Shown: in pieces, positions 47,925 through 57,537 of the stretch
Position numbering within the stretch: position 1 is the first letter of the stretch
Layout of the letters: each line of letters starts with the position of its first letter
Origin: Rhizobium tumorigenes
Lineage (GTDB): Bacteria; Pseudomonadota; Alphaproteobacteria; Rhizobiales; Rhizobiaceae
DNA: 64,000 bases
Reading direction: 5' to 3'
NCBI RefSeq assembly: GCF_003240565.2
Contig: NZ_CP117255.1
Coordinates: forward strand, 496,001-560,000
Translations under genes and position numbers: made by a program
The notes under the pieces: model-generated
Database searches by the model: none
The model's input: the letters and a program-made list of their open reading frames with translations, nothing else
Told to the model about the DNA's origin: nothing

Positions 47925-48385
47925 GCAGCAATGGGGGTGAAACCGACTTCTTTCAAATGATATTGCATCTTCCAGAGAATGATGTCGCGCGGATTGCTGG
48001 TCGAAACCAAGACCCAGGACATTGATACATCGCCGACGACGAGTTGAACGGATGATACAAAAATTTCCGAGAACTTTGACAACGCTTCCTCCGCATCAAG
48101 GCCCAGTCTTTGAAAATCGGGAGTCTCGTAGGCGAAATACATGTCCGCTTTCGGCATCTGAACTAGAAGCTTCTCAAGGTGATCAAGCGAAAACAGTCTG
48201 AGTTCTGAAGACGGGGATGCCTGGTGGGGTTGGTTCTGATTGTAGCTCCAGGCTGAAAAGAGGTTTTTCCGATCTCCATTGTCGATACTTGAAGAATGTG
48301 TTTCCACCCGCAACGTTGCCGTTCCGCGCATGACATCGCAAATGAGTTTCGTTGCCAGCTTCCAGTCAGCTTCTCGTTTGAACAT
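47921..48385 (-). CDS. Hypothetical protein
   Basis: A 154-residue acidic-to-neutral protein starting MFKREADWKLATKL, with no signal peptide, membrane segment or motif I recognise. The C-terminal residues are encoded up to the very edge of the IS5 remnant, and its stop codon overlaps the IS5 stop region, so the original 3' end may have been cut by the insertion. It is flanked by mobile DNA on one side and an empty stretch on the other. Confidence 0.55.
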   Translation of the reverse strand: MFKREADWKLATKLICDVMRGTATLRVETHSSSIDNGDRKNLFSAWSYNQNQPHQASPSSELRLFSLDHLEKLLVQMPKADMYFAYETPDFQRLGLDAEEALSKFSEIFVSSVQLVVGDVSMSWVLVSTSNPRDIILWKMQYHLKEVGFTPIAA

Positions 48386-48867
48386 TATGTCGCTCTGCTG
48401 TCGAAGCTCTTAAGTCTCCGATGAGGAAGTTCACGGGTATAGACCGATGCCGTGTGTAAGAAGAAGACCCCTGCAATCGGCTAGGGGCTTGATCGAAGTA
48501 GTTGAAAAGCAAGCTTTCCTTCCATATCGCTAACCCTTGGCCTTGGACTTTGTTCCGATCAACGCGCACTGTCTGGGGGCGGTCACACGACCAGAAGAGC
48601 ACTAACCGGGCGCGCAAAGGTCACGCTCGTCATTGCACCGACTTCCACGGGGAGGATGGCGGCGGTTGCAATAAATGCGCAAGCTATCAGTTAGCTGGCG
48701 TTTCCTGTGCGAACGGGCATGCCCGTTAATTCCCCACGAGTCGACCGAACATTTGTGGCCGACTGGAAGATAGGTGTGTTACTTATAGTTGTTGAGGCAG
48801 TCTAACCGGAGCCCAAAGAGCGTTCGGCTGGTTATTAAACGAGGAAACTGAAATAGATACTGAAACC
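48386..48867. other. Region without convincing genes upstream of the HWE kinase
   Basis: About 480 bases. A rightward 75-codon frame (48502-48729) and a leftward 83-codon frame have poor composition and no Shine-Dalgarno sequence. The part nearest 48868 should contain the kinase promoter; no EcfG-type or other clear motif was seen. Gene debris from insertion-element activity is a plausible explanation. Confidence 0.5.
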
Positions 48868-49854
48868 GTGGAGGATCAAACCTGGGGCATCGACGAACTT
48901 CGGCGCGCCATCGAAGCGGCGGGTGTTGCCCTGTGGACATGGAATGTCGATGACAACACGTTAGTCATGGATGCACGAGGATATGCGCTGTGGGATGTGC
49001 AAGGTCAGCGATCTGTCAGCTTGGAGCATCTTTCTCTCAAAATACATCCCGCGGACCGAGATAGGGTCAGAGCAGCCTTTTCCGCGACCAGAGCTGTCGT
49101 GGGTCCTTACGAGATCGACTTTCGCATCATGGTTGGGCCAGATGTCAGGTGGATATCTGCGCGCGGGCAGGGGAACGATGCCGGAATACTCCGGAGAACC
49201 ATGACGGGCATTTTCCTGGATGTGACGGGTCGCAAGCAAGCGGAAGAGAGCCACGAGCTGCTGGCGGGAGAGATGAGCCACCGCGTCAAAAATCTTCTGG
49301 CTGTTGCCAGCGGGCTCACGCAAATCACGTCGCGCTCCTCGTTGTCCATCGAAGATATGTCCCGGCAACTGACGCAAAGATTGAGCGCCCTTGGCCGAGC
49401 ACATGATCTAGTGCGCCCCCTCCCGGGAATTCAGGGCAAAGCTGCTCTACTTGGAGACCTGGTTACGGTGCTGCTTGCGCCCTACGACGAAACGGGAGCA
49501 TTCGCAGGACGCATCCGCGTGGCAGTTCCCCGTATGGGTGTCGGTGACAACGCTGCGACAGCGCTAGCACTCATCGTCCACGAACTGGCAACGAATTCGC
49601 TAAAGTATGGCGCCCTTTCAGTCGCCACCGGAACGCTGGACGTGTCTGGAACAATGGTCGGAAACGACGTGGAAATAGTGTGGTCGGAGCAGGGAGGTCC
49701 GGAGGTTAAGCCGCCGACTGGACCAAGCGGTTACGGAAGCAAACTCGTTCAACGAACTATCTCGTCTACGCTCGGAGGCGTGATCTCGATCGACTGGACC
49801 AGGAGCGGAGTGCTTGTGACAATGCGGATCGATGGCGACAAGGTATCGCGTTAG
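48868..49854 (+). CDS. PAS-HWE sensor histidine kinase
   Basis: A 328-residue soluble kinase. A PAS_3-type sensor spans residues about 10-125. The HWE kinase part has phospho-acceptor His138 in EMSHRVKNLLAVASG, the N-box HELATNSLKYGALS, and the WxE signature in VWSEQGGP, with GYGSKLV as G box. No receiver domain is present; its partner is unknown. Start GTG 48868 is the only usual start, but a GAGGAA sequence further upstream followed by in-frame non-standard codons leaves the true start open. HWE kinases often feed the EcfG general stress pathway. Confidence 0.9.
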   Translation: MEDQTWGIDELRRAIEAAGVALWTWNVDDNTLVMDARGYALWDVQGQRSVSLEHLSLKIHPADRDRVRAAFSATRAVVGPYEIDFRIMVGPDVRWISARGQGNDAGILRRTMTGIFLDVTGRKQAEESHELLAGEMSHRVKNLLAVASGLTQITSRSSLSIEDMSRQLTQRLSALGRAHDLVRPLPGIQGKAALLGDLVTVLLAPYDETGAFAGRIRVAVPRMGVGDNAATALALIVHELATNSLKYGALSVATGTLDVSGTMVGNDVEIVWSEQGGPEVKPPTGPSGYGSKLVQRTISSTLGGVISIDWTRSGVLVTMRIDGDKVSR

Positions 49855-49979
49855 GATGCCGTGCGCTTCTTCCTAGCCGTGAGATTTCACCGACGGTCAA
49901 GCGATTGACGTTCAATCTGAAAACGATCAAATCCGATTTCAGGTTGAAATACCGCAAGGTTTCAACGGGCTGGCCAGTT

Positions 49980-50005
49980 AAAAACCATGCGGCGCCGCCG
50001 CATGG
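49980..50005 (-). terminator. Intrinsic terminator of the DUF892 gene
   Basis: On the minus strand CCATGCGGC-GGC-GCCGCATGG is a perfect nine-base-pair stem followed by TTTTT. It lies 20 bases after the DUF892 stop. Confidence 0.8.
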
Positions 50006-50024
50006 CGTGTCTGTTATCTGCAAA

Positions 50025-50522
50025 TCAGCCTTCGGCTTTCTGGTTGACCACCTTCGTCGCGATCGAGGTGAGTGCGATGTCCGTGGCTTGCTCCTCGTCT
50101 AGCGTGGTCTGAAGCAGTTTGGCAGCATCTTTCAATCCCAGTTCCAAGGCCCAAGTCCTAAGGGTGCCATAGCGGGACATTTCGTAATGCTCGACGGCCT
50201 GAGCGGCGGCGAGAAGGCCAGCATCGAGAGCGGGGGAACCCTCGTACTCTTCCATGATTTCGGCACCTTCATCCGTGATGCCCATGATCGCGTCGCAGGT
50301 CTTTTGCTCGGGTTTCTTTCCAATGATTTTAAAGACTTCTTCGAGCCGCTCGACGTGCACCTTGGTTTCAGCCAGATGCTTTGTGAAGGCATCCTTGAGC
50401 TGTTTGCTCTTAGCGGCCTCGTTCATCTTAGGGAGTGTTTCGACGATCTTGTTCTCGGCGAAATAGACGTCTTTAAGCGTGTCGTGAAACAGTACGTCGA
50501 GTGTTTTGACAGCTTTGGCCAT
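50025..50522 (-). CDS. DUF892 ferritin-like protein (YciE/YciF family)
   Basis: A 165-residue four-helix ferritin-like protein. Family blocks are LDVLFHDTLKDVYFAENKIVE, KHLAETKVHVERLEEVF, CDAIMGITDEG and AVEHYEMSRYGTLRTWA; the Glu/His residues in these helices form the di-iron site. Such genes are general-stress induced in many bacteria. A GGAAC-N16-AGTT motif about 165 bases upstream resembles an EcfG promoter. It ends in a clear terminator, so it is a single-gene unit. Confidence 0.93.
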   Translation of the reverse strand: MAKAVKTLDVLFHDTLKDVYFAENKIVETLPKMNEAAKSKQLKDAFTKHLAETKVHVERLEEVFKIIGKKPEQKTCDAIMGITDEGAEIMEEYEGSPALDAGLLAAAQAVEHYEMSRYGTLRTWALELGLKDAAKLLQTTLDEEQATDIALTSIATKVVNQKAEG

Positions 50523-50912
50523 GATTGGCTCCTTTGTTTGAATTTCCGTTGGCAGGGGGTATCGTTCAATACCCGATATCGCTCGAACTGCAGGCGGACG
50601 GATAATGCGATCATGCTTTTGCTGGCTCTGATCAGCATTGTAAGCTGGTGTCCTCCTCCGTCAGGATCGATCACGCGTCCGTGAGCAAACAACTTTTAGG
50701 AGTAGGAAATGTTCCCCGTCGCGGATGGTGCAAGTGGGTCTGTTTCCCAACCGGTGTCTCTAGCAGCTTGCTTGGCCACGGTCAGAGACATCGGGAGACA
50801 CGGATCGACACGGCTTCAGTAAACCGTCAAACTGCGCGAACGGGATGTGACAAATCGATCGACGATCGCATCACGTTCAACCCGACCAAGACGCGACTGA
50901 TATGAAATGAAG
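50523..50912. other. Gap between DUF892 and phytochrome genes
   Basis: About 390 bases with no convincing gene. It includes the DUF892 promoter region (leftward) and the downstream side of the phytochrome gene. A rightward frame of 85 codons lacks support. Confidence 0.5.
50686..50713 (-). promoter_or_regulatory. EcfG-like promoter candidate for the DUF892 gene
   Basis: On the minus strand GGAAC, a 16-base spacer and AGTT occur, one mismatch from GGAAC-N16-CGTT. It would give a leader of about 155 bases, which is long, so the assignment is tentative. Confidence 0.4.
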
Positions 50913-53459
50913 CTACAAGACCGTCGCTGGAAAAGCCGCCTGCAAGGCCGCCGACAGTGCCTTCACTGATGCCGGCTTTCTCACGACAGGAGCAGATGCA
51001 AAGTCTATCGGTATACCTGTGCCCTCGCGATACCCGGTCGAAAAAATGAACGGAATGTTCCGTGCGCGCAGTTCCACCGCAATCGCTTCGGAAGTCTCCT
51101 TGCCGAGATTGAAGTCAAGGACCGCAGCGTCGGGCCTGGATGCTCGCAAAACTTCGAGGGCGTCGTCCAGCCGATGCGATGTGATGACCTCCGAGGCTCC
51201 GATTTCAAGCAGCATTTCCTCCATGTCCATTGCGATGAGTGCTTGATCCTCCACAAGCAGGATGGACAATCCCAGCAAAGGCTTCACGTTGGCGTCTGCA
51301 ACGGTTCTTTGCAGCGCTCGAGGAGCAACCAGATGAAGGTGAATCGCAGGCACCCGAAAACTGGCGCGCAATCCGATCGGGTCGTAATGCAGATCGGCGG
51401 TTCCGCCGAGATCGGTGACGATCGTTTTGTCTATAAGGGTCGATCCAAACCCCTTTCTGGTTGGAGGGGTGACTGTAGGACCTCCCGTTTCTCTCCATGT
51501 AAGGACACAGTCGCCATTCGTTTCGAGCTGCCACGAGATTTCCAAGACCCCTGTCGCGGCTGACAGGCTGCCGAACTTCGCGGCGTTGGTCATCATCTCG
51601 TGGAGGAGCAATGCGAATACGCTGAACGCATGGGCGGATAGAGCGATGGAAGGACCCCTGATGTAAAATCGGTGAGGGAGCTGCTGAAAGCGGTGCATGC
51701 TCGCCTCGGCATCGATCAGCGCGCGCAACTCGCCGCCGTCATGGCCAGCGAATGACATGTCGTGAGCGTAAGATAGTGCATCCAGTCTTCCTGCGAACGA
51801 CGTCGCAAATTCATCGTAGCTCGAGGTATGGATCCCGGTTTGTTTGGCGATCGATTTTACCAAGGCCAGGACATTCTTGTTGCGGTGGTTCAGTTCGGCG
51901 TTGAGCAGTTCGCGCTGGCCATCAGACCTCGATCTTTTCGCCTCTGCGGCTTCCAACTGGCCAGTGACGATATCACGAAGATAGCTGCGCACACTTTCTG
52001 CAACGACCTTGTTGTCAATGGTCCACGGCAGCGAACGGCCCCTGACATCCTCTCGCCAGGTCTCAAAGCTTGCGCGCGGCGTTAGTCGATCGCCGAACGG
52101 ACTTGAGATCGTCTGCTTGCCGGGTTCGCCCGCCCATTCGATCTCGTGGGCTTCTTCACTGCGAAATAGCAACAAATAGGTGTCCCTTGTGGCGGAGACG
52201 GGTATGGCAAGCAGTCCCGCTACCCTGCCGCCGAGGGCGGACTGCGGAAATCGTGCGCTCAGTTCCTGTGTTTCCCAAATATGGTTGCGAGCTTCGATCC
52301 TCAGAACGTCCATGATCGGTTCCACCTCTTCCTGCGAAGGAACCGTACCCAAAGCCGTCCATTCGCCGTGCGACCAGATGGCAGCACCGTCACAGGCAAT
52401 GAGCGTCGACAACTCCTTCAATCGCTCATGCAGTGTTTCCTCGATAGACCGCCCTGGATCGATCGTCGTCACGATCGCATCGAGCCGACGGTTTGCGTAG
52501 GCCGTAGCGCGCTGGAACTGTCGACTTTCGGCCGCTGCAATCTGAAGGGAAAAGTATTGCGCAAAAAGCTCGGTAGCGACGCGCAGCGGGATCGAAAGTT
52601 TCTTGGGGCTGTCGTGGTGGCATGCGATCAGACCCCACAATTCGTCACCGATCACGACCGAAATGGACATGGATGCAGAGACACCCATGTTCTGCAGATA
52701 TTGGCAATGTATGGGCGAAACACTTCTGAGGTGAGCGTAAGACATGTCAATCGGCGACTGCCCGTCTGTCAGCAGAGGCGACAGGGGCACCGGCTCGAAC
52801 GAAACGTCGGCGATCAGGCGCGTCCAGTTTTTCCGATAAAGCTTGCGCGCTTGGGCCGGAATGTCGGCATAGGGAAAATGCTGCCCGAGAAAGCTTTGCT
52901 GTTCCGGAGCCTTGGCTTCCGCAACCACACGGCCTGCTCCATTGTGCAGAAACTGGTAGACCATGACCCTGTCGTATCCGAGCAGCGCCCGGACGAGTTT
53001 CGCGACAGATTTGACGAGATCATTGACCTCGTTGTCATTGTCGATCCGCCGCACGAGAGCTTGCGTCATGCTCAGGGCGATTTCGGTGTCGCCGATGGAC
53101 GCTGCAGCCTCGAACTCGACGAAAATTCTATTCTGGTGTTTGTGAATGGTAATGTCGGCGAGACGCCCGCCAAGAGGTACGCTGAGGACGACGCCCGCCA
53201 CATGACCGTAGCCAGCTTTTGCTGCTGCATTGCCGATCTGATGGGCGACGTCGGAGCCAACGACCGCATTCAAGGTTTGGCCGATGACCAGCTCGATTTT
53301 GGTGTCGAGGTATTCAGCAATGTTGACAGACGCGAACTGCACGACGCCTGTTGCCGCCTCGACGACCAGCATTGCCCCATGGGGTTGAATGCTGCCTGGA
53401 ATATGGATCGGCTCCCTATCGCAATTCGACAGGTTGGTATCGGTTGTCTGCGTATCCAT
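50913..53459 (-). CDS. Bacteriophytochrome with HWE kinase and receiver domains
   Basis: An 848-residue red/far-red light sensor. PAS (1-130) has the biliverdin-binding Cys13 in NCDREPIHIPG; GAF (about 140-310) has the DIP motif at 199-201; PHY (about 320-500) has the tongue motif PRASF at 461-465. Next comes an HWE kinase: His525 in AELNHRNKNVLAL, N-box HEMMTNAAKFGSLS (620-633), WRE at 655-657. The C-terminal receiver (about 731-845) has E737/D738, phospho-acceptor Asp782 and Lys828. All key residues are intact. It needs biliverdin from a heme oxygenase, not seen in the window. It resembles the Agp2/BphP2-type hybrid kinases of rhizobia. Confidence 0.96.
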   Translation of the reverse strand: MDTQTTDTNLSNCDREPIHIPGSIQPHGAMLVVEAATGVVQFASVNIAEYLDTKIELVIGQTLNAVVGSDVAHQIGNAAAKAGYGHVAGVVLSVPLGGRLADITIHKHQNRIFVEFEAAASIGDTEIALSMTQALVRRIDNDNEVNDLVKSVAKLVRALLGYDRVMVYQFLHNGAGRVVAEAKAPEQQSFLGQHFPYADIPAQARKLYRKNWTRLIADVSFEPVPLSPLLTDGQSPIDMSYAHLRSVSPIHCQYLQNMGVSASMSISVVIGDELWGLIACHHDSPKKLSIPLRVATELFAQYFSLQIAAAESRQFQRATAYANRRLDAIVTTIDPGRSIEETLHERLKELSTLIACDGAAIWSHGEWTALGTVPSQEEVEPIMDVLRIEARNHIWETQELSARFPQSALGGRVAGLLAIPVSATRDTYLLLFRSEEAHEIEWAGEPGKQTISSPFGDRLTPRASFETWREDVRGRSLPWTIDNKVVAESVRSYLRDIVTGQLEAAEAKRSRSDGQRELLNAELNHRNKNVLALVKSIAKQTGIHTSSYDEFATSFAGRLDALSYAHDMSFAGHDGGELRALIDAEASMHRFQQLPHRFYIRGPSIALSAHAFSVFALLLHEMMTNAAKFGSLSAATGVLEISWQLETNGDCVLTWRETGGPTVTPPTRKGFGSTLIDKTIVTDLGGTADLHYDPIGLRASFRVPAIHLHLVAPRALQRTVADANVKPLLGLSILLVEDQALIAMDMEEMLLEIGASEVITSHRLDDALEVLRASRPDAAVLDFNLGKETSEAIAVELRARNIPFIFSTGYREGTGIPIDFASAPVVRKPASVKALSAALQAAFPATVL

Positions 53460-53908
53460 TCAAAATCCCCCGAAAACCCCGTTCAGTCATGACGGTGTCT
53501 CTTGCAGGGTCTTTCTCTATAACCAATGCAACCCGCAGCATTCTCTGGCCATGAGCAGTTGTAGTACTCGCCATTCGACGAATTTCCTAGCGATGGTTTC
53601 AAAGCATCGGAACCAAACACTGATCGGCAAGTACGGATGAACTGAGTATGCCGGAGAAAAAAGCGGAAACGCCCTTGGATGATCATGCCCGAGGAGGGAA
53701 CGTGGCGTTTCGGATCGTAGATCACGAAATTATAGGCACTTCAAATGCCGAGCGTACCGGCCGAGAAGCCGACACATCGGTGTTCGGCAACCGGCTCCGA
53801 TTGTCCCATCCCGGACAAGGTTTTGATCCGACTCTGAATTTGCGCCGATGTAAACGTCTGACGAAGGGCACCCATGCCGCCATCGCTGCGGCAAACGGAA
53901 GCGTCACG
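53460..53908. other. Gap between phytochrome and ABC permease genes
   Basis: About 450 bases. It holds the phytochrome promoter (leftward) and the end of the ABC transporter operon. A rightward frame that extends from 53648 into the permease gene is antisense to it and was rejected. No hairpin with a T run was recognised. Confidence 0.5.
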
Positions 53909-54907
53909 TCAAGCGTGGGCTTTCTTGCTGGCAAAGCTGACGGCAAGAACGGCGAAGATGAGCAATCCTGTTCCGACCTGCTGCCAGTAGAAATTCAGGT
54001 CGCTGAGCAGCAGGCCGTTGGCAACGATGGCGAGCAGGAGGACGCCCAGAACGGTGCCGGGGATGTTCGGGCGGCCGCGTGGACTAAAGGTGGTGCCGAT
54101 GAAGGTCGCGCCGATTGCGTTGAGTAGGAAGGCATTCCCGGATGAAGGGATGTAGACGCTGACGGTCGCTGTCAGGATCAGGCCGGCTGCGGCAGCAATC
54201 GTCCCGACCAGGATGAAGACGACGGCGACATGGGCCCGGATCGACAGGCCGGAATAGCGCACTACGCTGGGTTGGATGCCGGATGCCAGCAGCACGCGCC
54301 CGAACCGGCTGCGGGCAAGTAGGATGGCTGCAGCCATGATGATGAGGAATGCGACGACCAAAGGTGTCGGCACGCCAGCGATTGTGCCATGGCCGATGAA
54401 GCGGAAGGAATCGGGAATGCCGTTCGGAGGAAGATAGACCGGGTTGCCACCGTTCGTGAGCATCTGCTGGATACTGCGACCGATAAACAGCGTTCCCAGC
54501 GTCGCCAGGAACGGTGATATGCCAATGCCGGAAATGAGCAGCGCATTGAATGCGCCGACCAGCCCGCCGGCGACAAGCCCGGCCAGTGCAGCTATCGCGA
54601 CCGGCTGCCCCGCCAGCACCACCGAGACGAAGGCAAAACTTGCCATGTCGACCGCCGTGCCGACGGATAGATCGATGCCGCCTGAGGCGACTGCGAAGGT
54701 CATCGCCACGGAGACGATGGCAAGCAGCGTGAAATTATTGACGAGTACGCTCTGCAGGTTGGCGATGGTCAGAAAGGTCGACGTTGTGAGGCTGAAAACG
54801 GCAAAGACGACAATCAGCGCCAGCACCAGTCCATAGCGACCGATGTTGCGCGGGATGCGCCGGGCCGAAGCAGCTTTTGCAATAGGCAACTGTGCGGTGA
54901 GGGGCAT
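53909..54907 (-). CDS. Sugar-type ABC transporter permease (system A, second permease)
   Basis: A 332-residue RbsC-type inner-membrane permease with about ten hydrophobic helices. The family marks are TFAVASGGIDLSVG (EAA-like loop preceding region), GIGISPFLATLGTLFIGRS and NAFLLNAIGATFIGTTFSPRG. It is separated by three bases from the first permease gene, so the two form a heterodimer in the same operon. Substrate unknown. Confidence 0.93.
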   Translation of the reverse strand: MPLTAQLPIAKAASARRIPRNIGRYGLVLALIVVFAVFSLTTSTFLTIANLQSVLVNNFTLLAIVSVAMTFAVASGGIDLSVGTAVDMASFAFVSVVLAGQPVAIAALAGLVAGGLVGAFNALLISGIGISPFLATLGTLFIGRSIQQMLTNGGNPVYLPPNGIPDSFRFIGHGTIAGVPTPLVVAFLIIMAAAILLARSRFGRVLLASGIQPSVVRYSGLSIRAHVAVVFILVGTIAAAAGLILTATVSVYIPSSGNAFLLNAIGATFIGTTFSPRGRPNIPGTVLGVLLLAIVANGLLLSDLNFYWQQVGTGLLIFAVLAVSFASKKAHA

Positions 54908-54910
54908 CGA

Positions 54911-55933
54911 TCAATTCTCCTGTCGACGCAGCAATGTGGTCGCGGACACGACGATAAGGATCAGCGCGCCCTGGACGCCGCTGACCAGTGTGCTCGAGAT
55001 GTTGAGCAGTTGAAACCCGTTGACCAGGAAGCCGACCAACAGCGCCGACAGTAGCGTTCCCGGGATGGTCGGCACGAGACGACGAGAAAAGACGGATCCG
55101 AGCAGTGCGGTCACAACGACCGGAAGCAGCATCTCGCCAGCGCCCGTCGTGCTCCCGCTCAGGTAGGAGACCGAAAGGATTCCAGCGAGGCCGCCGCAGA
55201 CGCCGCTGGCCACAAATGCTCCCGCCACCAGCCGCTTGAGGGGCAACCCGGCGGCCCGCGCCGCCTCGGCAAATTCTCCGACAGCGTAGAGGCGCAATCC
55301 GAGTGGCGTGAATTGCACGATGCCGGTCACCAGCAGTGTGAAGCCGAGCAGGACATAGGCGAGAACGGGGATGCCGAACGGGTCTGTGGCGGAAAGGAGG
55401 GAAAGAAACGGCGTCGATGCAGGCAGCACGGTGTTCTGGGTCAGCACCAGTTCCAGGCCGCCGACAACATTCATCACCGCCAGCGTTGCCAAAAGCGGCA
55501 CGATGCCTGCAAGCACGACTGCGGCTGCATTGACGGCCCCGATCAACGCCCCGGTCGCGATGGCGGCCACGATGGCCGTTGCATCGCCGAAACCGAGCTG
55601 GATCAGGCTGGCATAGACTGCGGCACTGAGACCCATATTGGCTGCCAGCGACAGGTCGATGCCACCCGTCACCACATTCGACCCGCCGGCGATGAGAACG
55701 AGGGTAAGTCCGATCGCCAGCACGCCCGATATGGCCGACTGGCCAAGCACATTGCCGATATTGCCGACGCTCAGAAAATAAGGAGCGGTCAGCGAAAAGA
55801 TCACCAGGATTGCCGCAAAGGCAAGGATCGAGCCGCCACGAAGGGCCGCAGTCGTGAAATTCCGACCGACCTTCGGGCGTATGTCTTGCGCCTGTTCGAA
55901 ATCGATACCCGCATAGTGAGCGTCAGCCGACAT
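54911..55933 (-). CDS. Sugar-type ABC transporter permease (system A, first permease)
   Basis: A 340-residue RbsC-type permease: soluble N-terminus (MSADAHYAGIDFEQAQ), then about ten helices, with IAGGSNVVTGGIDLSLAANMG and GIVPLLATLAVMNVVGG. ATG 55933 is preferred; it overlaps the ATPase stop by 11 bases. Paired with the adjacent permease. Confidence 0.92.
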   Translation of the reverse strand: MSADAHYAGIDFEQAQDIRPKVGRNFTTAALRGGSILAFAAILVIFSLTAPYFLSVGNIGNVLGQSAISGVLAIGLTLVLIAGGSNVVTGGIDLSLAANMGLSAAVYASLIQLGFGDATAIVAAIATGALIGAVNAAAVVLAGIVPLLATLAVMNVVGGLELVLTQNTVLPASTPFLSLLSATDPFGIPVLAYVLLGFTLLVTGIVQFTPLGLRLYAVGEFAEAARAAGLPLKRLVAGAFVASGVCGGLAGILSVSYLSGSTTGAGEMLLPVVVTALLGSVFSRRLVPTIPGTLLSALLVGFLVNGFQLLNISSTLVSGVQGALILIVVSATTLLRRQEN

Positions 55934-57467
55934 GGCGCAGTTCCTCCTTCGAGCCGGTCGATTGGGCCAGCACGGCATCGGGCGTGGTCTCGCGCGACGC
56001 GAATTCGCGCACGATGCGGCCTCGGAAGAAGACGAGGATGCGGTCGGTTATCCCGACCAGTTCGGGCAAGTCCGAGGACAGCACGATAATGCCGGCGCCC
56101 CTTTCGGCGAGGTCGCCGATCAGCGTGTAGATCTCGACCTTGGAGCCGATATCGACGCCGACGGTCGGCTCGTCCAGGAGGTAGATCTCAGAATGCCGGC
56201 TCAGCCATTTCGCGATGGCGACCTTCTGCTGGTTGCCGCCGGAAAGCGTCCGAACCAGCGCCTCGCGTCCTGCGGTCTTGATCTCGAGCCGCTGGATCAG
56301 CCGCTCCGTTTCGGATGCCTCCCGGCTCCGGTCGATCAGTCCAAACCGGGTGAAACGCGGGAGGGAGGCGAGGCTGATGTTCTCGCCGACATCCAGATCG
56401 AGCGCCACTCCATTGATACGGCGGTCCTCTGGCACCAAGGCTATTGCGCGGTCGGTGGCTTCAGACGGATCGGCAGGTTGTATTGTCTTGCCGAGCACCG
56501 CGATGGTACCGGCGGTGGCGGTCTCCAGGCCGAACAGTGTGCGGATCAGCTCCTTCGCGCCCGAACCGAGCAGCCCCGTCAGCCCGAGAACTTCTCCACG
56601 CCGGAGTGTGAAAGAGACATCGGCATATTTGCCGGGTGATGTCAGATGTTCCAGCTGCAGCAGATCCTCGCCGACAGTCACCACTCGTTTTGGAAACATG
56701 TCTTCGATGTCACGCTCGATCATCAGCCGCGCAATTGCGTTGGCGGAGGTGCTCGCCATCGGTAGCGCGGCAACGGTACGGCCATTGCGCAAGACGGTGA
56801 CATCGTCGCAGATAGCTTCGATTTCGGCGAGGTAATGCGAGATATAGATGATTGTCACGCCTTCGTCGCGGAGGCGGCGGATCAGCTGGAAGAGGATTTC
56901 CGCTTCCCGGTGCACGAGCGCGGCAGTGGGTTCGTCGAAAACGAGGATCTTGGGCTGGTTTAGCAATGCCCGGGTGATCTGGACGATCTGCTTTTCCGCA
57001 GTCGACAGTTCGCCGACCAAGGCGCCGGTGGGCAAGTTGATGCCAAAATAATCCTCGAGTATTGCGGCTGCGCAACGCTGCATGGCACGGCGATCCAGAA
57101 ACGGCGTTCCTGCGATACGGGGCTCCCGCCCGAGGAAAAGCGCCTCGCCGACGGTAAAGGTCGGAACCAGCAGGCGGTCCTGGTGGATGAAGTGGATACC
57201 GAGCTCTTCCACCAGATGCGGCGTCAGCTTTTCGAATCTCTGGCTGTCGATGACGATGCTCCCGGCGTCTGGCTGGTGCAGTCCCGCCAGCAGCTTGATG
57301 AGCGTCGACTTGCCTGCCCCGTTCTGGCCTACGAGGCCGTGGACGGTGCCACGGCGGACCGAGAGCGACGCCCCGGACAGCGCCTGTGCCCCACCGAAGT
57401 GCTTGTCGATACCTTCGAGGCGGATGATTTCGCGGCTCTCAGGCGTAGTCGTGGATGTGGTCGTCAT
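55923..57467 (-). CDS. Sugar ABC transporter ATP-binding protein (system A)
   Basis: A 514-residue double-domain ATPase of the RbsA/MglA type. Domain 1 has Walker A GQNGAGKST, signature LSTAEKQIVQ and Walker B VFDEPTAAL. Domain 2 has a degenerate Walker A (GLLGSGAKEL), signature LSGGNQQKV and Walker B LLDEPTVGVD, as is normal in this family. ATG 57467 gives the usual N-terminus; the frame upstream is unrelated. Part of the leftward operon with its binding protein 70 bases upstream. Confidence 0.95.
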   Translation of the reverse strand: MTTTSTTTPESREIIRLEGIDKHFGGAQALSGASLSVRRGTVHGLVGQNGAGKSTLIKLLAGLHQPDAGSIVIDSQRFEKLTPHLVEELGIHFIHQDRLLVPTFTVGEALFLGREPRIAGTPFLDRRAMQRCAAAILEDYFGINLPTGALVGELSTAEKQIVQITRALLNQPKILVFDEPTAALVHREAEILFQLIRRLRDEGVTIIYISHYLAEIEAICDDVTVLRNGRTVAALPMASTSANAIARLMIERDIEDMFPKRVVTVGEDLLQLEHLTSPGKYADVSFTLRRGEVLGLTGLLGSGAKELIRTLFGLETATAGTIAVLGKTIQPADPSEATDRAIALVPEDRRINGVALDLDVGENISLASLPRFTRFGLIDRSREASETERLIQRLEIKTAGREALVRTLSGGNQQKVAIAKWLSRHSEIYLLDEPTVGVDIGSKVEIYTLIGDLAERGAGIIVLSSDLPELVGITDRILVFFRGRIVREFASRETTPDAVLAQSTGSKEELRHVG

Positions 57468-57537
57468 GGAACCCTCGCGCGGCCCGCAGCCTCGGAAATG
57501 ATCTGCGGCCGGGCCGCAGATCATGGATGACCCGAGA

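Noticed and set aside
48502..48729. Rightward 75-codon frame
   Set aside because: Odd composition, no start site support, no recognisable domain; probably non-coding debris.
52281..53492. Rightward open frame of 403 codons
   Set aside because: Antisense to the bacteriophytochrome gene, which has all expected motifs.
53648..54127. Rightward 159-codon frame
   Set aside because: Its second half is antisense to the system A permease and the first half has no family resemblance.
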